In this document: positions 7,026 through 10,135 of the stretch, piece after piece | Position numbering within the stretch: the stretch's first letter is position 1 | Layout of the letters: every line of letters starts with the position of its first letter | Source: Deltaproteobacteria bacterium RIFCSPLOWO2_02_56_12 | GTDB lineage: Bacteria > Desulfobacterota > Binatia > UBA9968 | NCBI GenBank assembly: GCA_001799045.1 | Contig: MGRY01000230.1 | Location: 1 to 10,135 of the forward strand | DNA length: 10,135 nucleotides | Direction of reading: 5' to 3' | Position numbers and translations under genes: made by a program | Notes under the pieces: model-generated | The model's database searches: none | Told to the model about the DNA's origin: nothing | What the model saw: the letters and a program-made list of their open reading frames with translations, nothing else

Positions 7026-7795
7026 CAGATGTTAAACCAGGGGGTGACCAAAATATATTTTACGTTAAAGGCAAGTCTGAGAAACATTTTGGCGGGCAGC
7101 GAGAGCATCGTGACAAAGAGAAAGGCGGTGATGAGGAAGCGGACCAGCCCCCACCGCTCTAAGAACTCCTTCCCTTTTACCCGCAGCACCCATAGATAAA
7201 ATCCGGCAAGGCCGACAACGAAATATCCCAACACCACCACCGCGCCGCAGACGGCGGACCAGCCGTAATCCCTGAAACCCAGCAGATAAGGAAGATCCAC
7301 GTTAGTCAACGCCACGACCTTATGCGGGTCCCACCGCTGCCACGGCCAGAAGAGATTCCATCCAGGCCCGCGGAAAAATGTCCCGATGATAATCATGCTC
7401 ACCCAGAGAATGTGGAATCCGAAAAAGAAGGTCAGAACCTCGTACTTCCTCTCTTTGAAGCAGTAGTAGCCGTTCCCTGCGGGATTGATATCGATAAAAG
7501 GGATGATCATGAGGCCGATAATAATGAGCGTCGGCAGCACCACTCCGGCAAGCCACGGGTCGAAGTAGACCAGCATCTCCTGCAACCCCAAAAAGTACCA
7601 AGGGGCCTTCGAAGGGTTGGGCGTGCGGGTAGGGTTGGCCGGCTCTTCGAGCGGTGCGTCAATGCCCACAGACCAGAGGACCAATACCACGAACACGAAG
7701 ATGGCAACAATAAACTCCAGCCGAACCAGATGCGGCCAGGTATGGACCTTGTCATCCACCGTGGGAGGCCTCTTTTTTTCTTCTTTCTCTGCCAT
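7025..7795 (-). CDS. Cytochrome b C-terminal half (subunit IV-like), extended
   Basis: The 256-aa protein corresponds to cytochrome b6f subunit IV (PetD, about 160 aa) plus extra C-terminal helices. Hydrophobic segments are near residues 27-45, 83-101, 118-141, 178-206 and 214-235, so about five TM helices instead of three. The loop ANP..TP (53-59) followed by WYF (66-68) aligns gap-free with the plant PetD quinol-oxidation loop. The Pro-Glu of the PEWY motif is Ala64-Pro65 here, giving APWYFLGLQE, and E73 could be a substitute proton acceptor. No CxxCH is fused at the C-terminus, unlike some Gram-positive QcrC proteins. It works with cytochrome b6 to form the quinol-oxidising core. The gene follows cytochrome b6 after 54 nt and overlaps the 55-aa gene by one base. 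Confidence 0.92.
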   Translation of the reverse strand: MAEKEEKKRPPTVDDKVHTWPHLVRLEFIVAIFVFVVLVLWSVGIDAPLEEPANPTRTPNPSKAPWYFLGLQEMLVYFDPWLAGVVLPTLIIIGLMIIPFIDINPAGNGYYCFKERKYEVLTFFFGFHILWVSMIIIGTFFRGPGWNLFWPWQRWDPHKVVALTNVDLPYLLGFRDYGWSAVCGAVVVLGYFVVGLAGFYLWVLRVKGKEFLERWGLVRFLITAFLFVTMLSLPAKMFLRLAFNVKYILVTPWFNI

Positions 7796-7849
7796 CCGCT
7801 CGACCTACGTACTAAATCAAACCAAGAACGAACACATTTTGAATTGGCG

Positions 7850-8626
7850 TCATAGAGAAGGCCCGGAGAATCCGTCTCTTCGAATCCGCCAAAAATGCAC
7901 CGCCATCAGGACGCTGGCGACCATAGGAATGAAGATACAGTGCAGGATATAGAAACGGAGCAGCGTATGCGGTCCGATCTCCCCGCCGCCAAACAGAAAC
8001 GCCCGGGCATCGTAGATGGGATTGGCGCCGACAAATTCGGCAAAAGGCCCTTCGTGTCCCAGCATCGGTGAGGCCCGTGCCATGTTCGAGCCTACCGTCA
8101 CGGCCCAGATGGAGAGCTGATCCCACGGCAGCAGATAGCCCGTGAAGCTCAAGAGCAAAGTCAACACCAGGAGCAGGACCCCGACAATCCAGTTGAATTC
8201 CCGGGGAGGTTTGTAAGAACCGGTTAGAAAAACGCGGAACATATGGAGCCAGACGAAAACCACCATGGTATGGGCCGCCCAGCGGTGCATATTGCGCATG
8301 AGCATCCCGAAAGGCATGTCGAACTCGAGATACTTCATATCCGCATAGGCGTACTCCGCCACGGGCCGGTAGTAGAACATGAGGTAAATACCCGTGACCA
8401 CGGTAACCAGGAACATGAAGAAGGTCAGCCCTCCCATGCACCAGGTAAAGCGCATCCGCACCCCATGCCTGCGCACCTTGGCTGGATGCAGATGGAGAAA
8501 AACGTTCGCCGTGACCATGAGCACGCGGTTGCGCGGAGTGTCGTCGTAACCATGACGAAAGATCGCTTTCCACACCTGGCTCTCGACGATGTCTCTTTTG
8601 AGATCTTCCAAAAATTTGAGGCTCAT
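7850..8626 (-). CDS. Cytochrome b6-type subunit (N-terminal cytochrome b) with heme ci cysteine
   Basis: The 258-aa protein has four TM helices and the two b-heme histidine pairs H114/H128 (13 residues between) and H229/H244 (14 between). The 14-residue spacing is that of b6-type rather than mitochondrial b proteins. Blocks shared with plant and cyanobacterial PetB are visible: YYRP, HRWAAH, HMFRVFLTGSYK, GYLLPWDQ, WAVTVGSN and LRFYILH. C63 in the sequence WCMGG aligns with Cys35 in the YCLGG of PetB, which covalently holds the extra heme ci/cn on the cytoplasmic side. The protein is about 40 residues longer at the N-terminus than PetB. It receives electrons from quinol in the low-potential chain of a Q-cycle. 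The gene lies 13 nt after the Rieske gene, with AGGGA before the start. Confidence 0.95.
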   Translation of the reverse strand: MSLKFLEDLKRDIVESQVWKAIFRHGYDDTPRNRVLMVTANVFLHLHPAKVRRHGVRMRFTWCMGGLTFFMFLVTVVTGIYLMFYYRPVAEYAYADMKYLEFDMPFGMLMRNMHRWAAHTMVVFVWLHMFRVFLTGSYKPPREFNWIVGVLLLVLTLLLSFTGYLLPWDQLSIWAVTVGSNMARASPMLGHEGPFAEFVGANPIYDARAFLFGGGEIGPHTLLRFYILHCIFIPMVASVLMAVHFWRIRRDGFSGPSL

Positions 8627-8639
8627 AAAATTTTCCCTG

Positions 8640-9173
8640 TCAAACCTTCAGGATGCTGTCGGGAAACTGCTCGTCCGGCTCCACGCCGGCATTCATCTTA
8701 TAGACCTTGCTCTTGTCTACCACGAGCTGCCCGTCCTCGCCGACGCCGATCTTGAAGCGATCCAGCGGGCGCGGGGCGGGCCCTTCGAAGTTGAGTCCGG
8801 TCTTAAAAAAACCGCTGCCGTGACAGGGGCACTTGAACTTGTTTTCGGACGCCTGCCAGCGCGGCGTGCATCCCAGATGGGTGCATTTAGCAAAAACCGC
8901 ATAGATGCCCGTTTCCTCGCGCACGATCCAAACCCGCTGTTCCTGCTTGTATTTGTCGCTTACCTCGCCCACTGCATAGTCGGAAGGAAAGCCCGCTTTA
9001 AAGGTTACGGGCGGCTGGAAAAGAACCCTGGGAAAGGCGGAGCGAATAAAACCCAGAAGGCTAAAGCCGGTAAAAATGCCGAATCCGCCCCAACCCAGAC
9101 GGGTGAAAAAGTCTCTGCGAGACCAAATGCCTCTTTTGTCTTGCCCCGATTCTTTGCTTTCGTCCGCTGCCAT
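8640..9173 (-). CDS. Rieske [2Fe-2S] iron-sulfur protein, Tat-exported
   Basis: The 177-aa protein starts with a Tat-type signal anchor: SRRDFF at 18-23 followed by a Gly-rich hydrophobic helix (27-43), typically uncleaved. The cluster-binding boxes are C97-T-H99-L-G-C102 and C115-P-C117-H118-G-S. Ligands are C97, H99, C115 and H118, and C102-C117 should form the stabilising disulfide. Ser120 matches the cluster hydrogen-bonding Ser, but the next important position, Tyr165 in bovine numbering, is Phe122. This change is known from mutants to lower the midpoint potential. The protein takes one electron from quinol at the Qo site and passes it on, here presumably to the octaheme cytochrome. The start lies 6 nt after the upstream gene's stop, with an AAGGG inside that gene's end, suggesting coupled translation. 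Confidence 0.96.
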   Translation of the reverse strand: MAADESKESGQDKRGIWSRRDFFTRLGWGGFGIFTGFSLLGFIRSAFPRVLFQPPVTFKAGFPSDYAVGEVSDKYKQEQRVWIVREETGIYAVFAKCTHLGCTPRWQASENKFKCPCHGSGFFKTGLNFEGPAPRPLDRFKIGVGEDGQLVVDKSKVYKMNAGVEPDEQFPDSILKV

Positions 9174-9179
9174 AATTCG

Positions 9180-9536
9180 CTACCCTTTAACTCGCTTGAC
9201 CCAACTGATCACTGCGCCCCAGAGAATAAAGATCAAACCGCCCAACATCAGCGCCAGCCCTACCGGACCGAAAATAAAAGAGAGACCCGCTCCCAAAAAC
9301 AAGATCAGGACGCCGCTTGCCAGTGGATTGAAGGGAGCCGGAGGGGATCCTTCTCCCGTCCTTACCCCCTGACCTCTCTCAAATATCTCCTCACGGATTA
9401 AGGTATAGGCCAGTTCTTTGAGATCTTCCCGTCTTTCCGGTTCAACCCTCTGGATTAGACGGCCAATCTCTTGGGCTAATCTCTCAATCTCCTGGTCTGG
9501 AGCTTGATGGCCTGAATTAGAAGAATCTGAAGCCAT
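9180..9536 (-). CDS. 118-aa two-TM protein of unknown function heading the cytochrome operon
   Basis: I do not recognise the family. The first 14 residues are polar and likely disordered. Residues 15-53 form a charged amphipathic helical region (repeating Glu/Arg with Leu/Ile spacing, for example IERLAQEIGRLIQR). A Pro-rich linker follows. Two hydrophobic segments (72-90 and 92-112) are separated by a tight turn at GPVG. The C-terminus SWVKRVKG is basic, so both ends probably face the cytoplasm. It is the first gene of the operon and nearly touches the Rieske gene. An assembly factor, a membrane adaptor or a small structural subunit of the complex are all possible. The ATG lacks a visible Shine-Dalgarno sequence, and a promoter-like element lies only about 20-40 nt upstream, so the leader would be short. 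Confidence 0.75.
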   Translation of the reverse strand: MASDSSNSGHQAPDQEIERLAQEIGRLIQRVEPERREDLKELAYTLIREEIFERGQGVRTGEGSPPAPFNPLASGVLILFLGAGLSFIFGPVGLALMLGGLIFILWGAVISWVKRVKG

Positions 9537-9553
9537 CTAGATTAGATTTTCTG

Positions 9554-9580
9554 ATTATTATAGAAAAACCGTTTTGTCAA
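9554..9580 (-). promoter_or_regulatory. Possible promoter of the cytochrome operon
   Basis: On the minus strand, a perfect -35 hexamer TTGACA (9580-9575) is followed by AT-rich sequence with AATAAT (9559-9554) at 15-bp spacing. TATAAT (9562-9557) lies at only 12 bp. Neither spacing is ideal, so the exact -10 is uncertain. The location just upstream of the first operon gene supports a promoter here, with a leader of about 10-15 nt. Confidence 0.4.
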
Positions 9581-9644
9581 CCATTCCCGCTTATTGGGCA
9601 GTACCCTTCTGGATGCTTCCTTGGCAAGGGTTATCAACTTCTGC

Positions 9645-9727
9645 GGAACACGGCAACGTGTGACCGGTGGACGCGGCCGGATTTGGATTCAAAGGCTCGG
9701 CTCGAAAGAGTTCGGGCCTTTTTGTTT
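9645..9727 (+). ncRNA. Candidate small RNA: three hairpins ending in a terminator
   Basis: Three successive hairpins are visible on the plus strand. ACACG-GCAA-CGTGT (9648-9661) has a GNRA-type loop. CCGG (9664-9667) pairs with CCGG (9677-9680). The third is a long GAAA-capped stem (9691-9721) followed by a T-run. No open reading frame on the plus strand ends upstream. The arrangement is that of a terminated small RNA, or of a remnant of a lost gene's 3' end. No known RNA family is recognised and no clear promoter is seen upstream. Confidence 0.3.
9691..9727 (+). terminator. Strong rho-independent terminator without an obvious upstream gene
   Basis: AAAGGCTCGG plus CTC (9691-9703) pairs with GAG plus TTCGGGCCTTT (9708-9721), allowing one bulge and G-U pairs, around a GAAA tetraloop. 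TTTTTGTTT (9719-9727) follows. It points in the plus direction. It would insulate the toxin-antitoxin promoter from upstream transcription, but no plus-strand gene precedes it. Confidence 0.7.
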
Positions 9728-9732
9728 CTCGT

Positions 9733-9741
9733 TGCTATAAT
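9733..9741 (+). promoter_or_regulatory. Extended -10 promoter of the toxin-antitoxin operon
   Basis: TGC followed by TATAAT (9736-9741) is a perfect extended -10 element. No good -35 hexamer is found at normal spacing, and the region overlaps the preceding terminator, which agrees with an extended -10 type. Transcription would start near 9748, about 50 nt before the antitoxin ATG and just before the first of the two direct repeats. Confidence 0.55.
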
Positions 9742-9754
9742 ATCTGGCTCGATC

Positions 9755-9786
9755 TATTATACGTATGGAAAGCGATATTATACGTA
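9755..9786 (+). repeat. Two 11-bp direct repeats, likely autoregulatory operator
   Basis: TATTATACGTA occurs at 9755-9765 and again at 9776-9786, exactly 21 bp apart, or two helical turns. Each copy contains the palindrome TACGTA. They lie between the promoter and the antitoxin start; the second copy runs into the ribosome-binding site AAAGGAG. Ribbon-helix-helix antitoxins such as VapB often bind repeated sites of this kind to repress their own operon; that this pair does so is inferred. Confidence 0.55.
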
Positions 9787-9798
9787 AAGGAGACATCC

Positions 9799-9990
9799 AT
9801 GAGAACCAACCTGAAAAGAAAAAATTACTATCTTGACGAGAGAAAGATCCGGCGGGCCAAGGCGATTCTAGGCGCGAAGACGGAGACCGAGGCGATAGAC
9901 ACCGCCCTGGACCTTGTCGTTTTCAGAAAAGAGATTCTGACTTCGTTGGAAAAGGTTGCAGGTAAGGGTGGTGTGGAGAAGGTCATCTAG
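9799..9990 (+). CDS. VapB-type antitoxin
   Basis: The ATG at 9799 has an excellent AAAGGAG 6 nt upstream; an earlier in-frame ATG (9667) would run through the promoter and repeats and is not credible. The 63-aa protein begins with a short beta strand (MRTNLKRKNYYL). Two helices follow, around ERKIRRAKAILG and TETEAIDTALDLVV, which is the ribbon-helix-helix pattern of VapB antitoxins (PF09957-like). The C-terminal tail (EILTSLEKVAGKGG) would bind and block the toxin. It is a cytoplasmic DNA-binding and toxin-neutralising protein, probably acting on the repeats just upstream. Its TAG stop shares the G with the GTG start of the toxin gene, giving tight translational coupling. Confidence 0.85.
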   Translation: MRTNLKRKNYYLDERKIRRAKAILGAKTETEAIDTALDLVVFRKEILTSLEKVAGKGGVEKVI

Positions 9991-10135
9991 TGCCGAAGCA
10001 CCTCATAGATACCGACCTTTACATTGACCTGATCCAAACAGGGAAGACCCTACCAATCATCCGTGATCTTTACGACAAGGAAGCCTCCGGCATCTATTTT
10101 AGTTCGGTAGTCGCCCAGGAGCTTCTAGCCGGGGC
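9990..10135 (+). CDS. VapC-type PIN-domain toxin, 3' end outside window
   Basis: The frame starts at GTG 9990-9992, overlapping the antitoxin stop by one base, and runs open to the window edge (48 complete codons of a usual 130 or so). The N-terminus reads LIDTDLYIDL, carrying the first conserved PIN-domain Asp (D7). The second conserved region, IYFSSVVAQELLAG, carries the metal-binding acidic residue E44. PIN toxins are Mg-dependent ribonucleases that cut tRNA or rRNA when freed from antitoxin. The remaining catalytic acids lie beyond the window, so intactness cannot be judged. There is no separate Shine-Dalgarno of note, as expected for a coupled start. Confidence 0.85.
   Translation, partial: MPKHLIDTDLYIDLIQTGKTLPIIRDLYDKEASGIYFSSVVAQELLAG

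Noticed and set aside
4131..9173. Alternative complex III or an octaheme nitrite/tetrathionate/hydroxylamine reductase
   Set aside because: Alternative complex III lacks Rieske and b6 subunits and has ActB/ActC-type partners, which are absent. The octaheme enzymes have packed bis-His hemes with an atypical active-site heme, not five class I domains with distal Met.
8589..9401. Plus-strand open frame of 270 codons
   Set aside because: It runs opposite the Rieske gene and the 118-aa gene, whose motifs and operon spacing are clear. No family features are seen in the plus frame.
9640..9727. tRNA or known riboswitch in the right intergenic region
   Set aside because: No cloverleaf, T-loop consensus or CCA end could be drawn, and the hairpins do not match a riboswitch core I know. 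Only a generic small-RNA candidate is kept.
9667..9798. N-terminal extension of the antitoxin to ATG 9667
   Set aside because: The added stretch covers a terminator, an extended -10 box and two operator-like repeats, while the ATG at 9799 has an ideal ribosome-binding site.
1..10135. CRISPR array, insertion sequence or prophage
   Set aside because: No regularly spaced repeats, transposase or integrase frames, or phage structural genes were seen on either strand.

Overview
The window looks like chromosomal DNA of an uncultivated, free-living Gram-negative bacterium with a respiratory, cytochrome-rich membrane. It carries a Tat-type Rieske protein, a split b6/subunit IV cytochrome b, a large membrane-anchored multiheme cytochrome c and a signal-peptide cupredoxin. 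G+C is moderately above half. Gene style and layout recall Methylomirabilota/Rokubacteria, Desulfobacterota or Nitrospirota relatives. This placement is an inference from gene content, not a measured affiliation.

Left region (1-3296). On the minus strand are an adrenodoxin-reductase-type ferredoxin-NADP+ reductase, cut by the window edge, and a small unknown 89-aa gene. Facing away on the plus strand is a class II aldolase/adducin-family protein lacking two of the usual three metal-binding histidines. A perfect 7-2-7 palindrome lies between the divergent genes. The aldolase runs into a convergent PiT-type phosphate transporter, their stop codons one base apart.

Central region (3289-9580). 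This is the main interest: a seven-gene minus-strand operon with a possible promoter near 9554-9580 and a terminator at 3289-3356. In transcription order it encodes a 118-aa two-TM protein of unknown function, the Rieske protein, cytochrome b6, subunit IV, a 55-aa membrane protein too short for routine gene calling, an 889-aa octaheme cytochrome c, and a secreted type 1 copper protein with a carboxypeptidase-regulatory-like fold. Together they look like a quinol:electron-acceptor oxidoreductase of the Rieske/cytochrome b class. Cytochrome f or c1 is replaced by an eight-heme wire on a predicted coiled-coil stalk, and a cupredoxin is a candidate exit carrier. Cytochrome b6 keeps the Cys that in b6f complexes attaches the extra heme ci/cn. 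The PEWY quinol-site motif reads APWY, and the Rieske protein has Phe in place of the potential-raising Tyr. Both would fit a low-potential (menaquinol-type) complex.

Right region (9581-10135). An intergenic stretch holds three consecutive short hairpins ending in a strong plus-strand terminator with no gene in front of it, possibly an unrecognised small RNA. It is followed by a VapBC-type toxin-antitoxin pair with an extended -10 promoter and two 11-bp direct repeats exactly 21 bp apart. The toxin is cut by the window edge and overlaps the antitoxin stop by one base.
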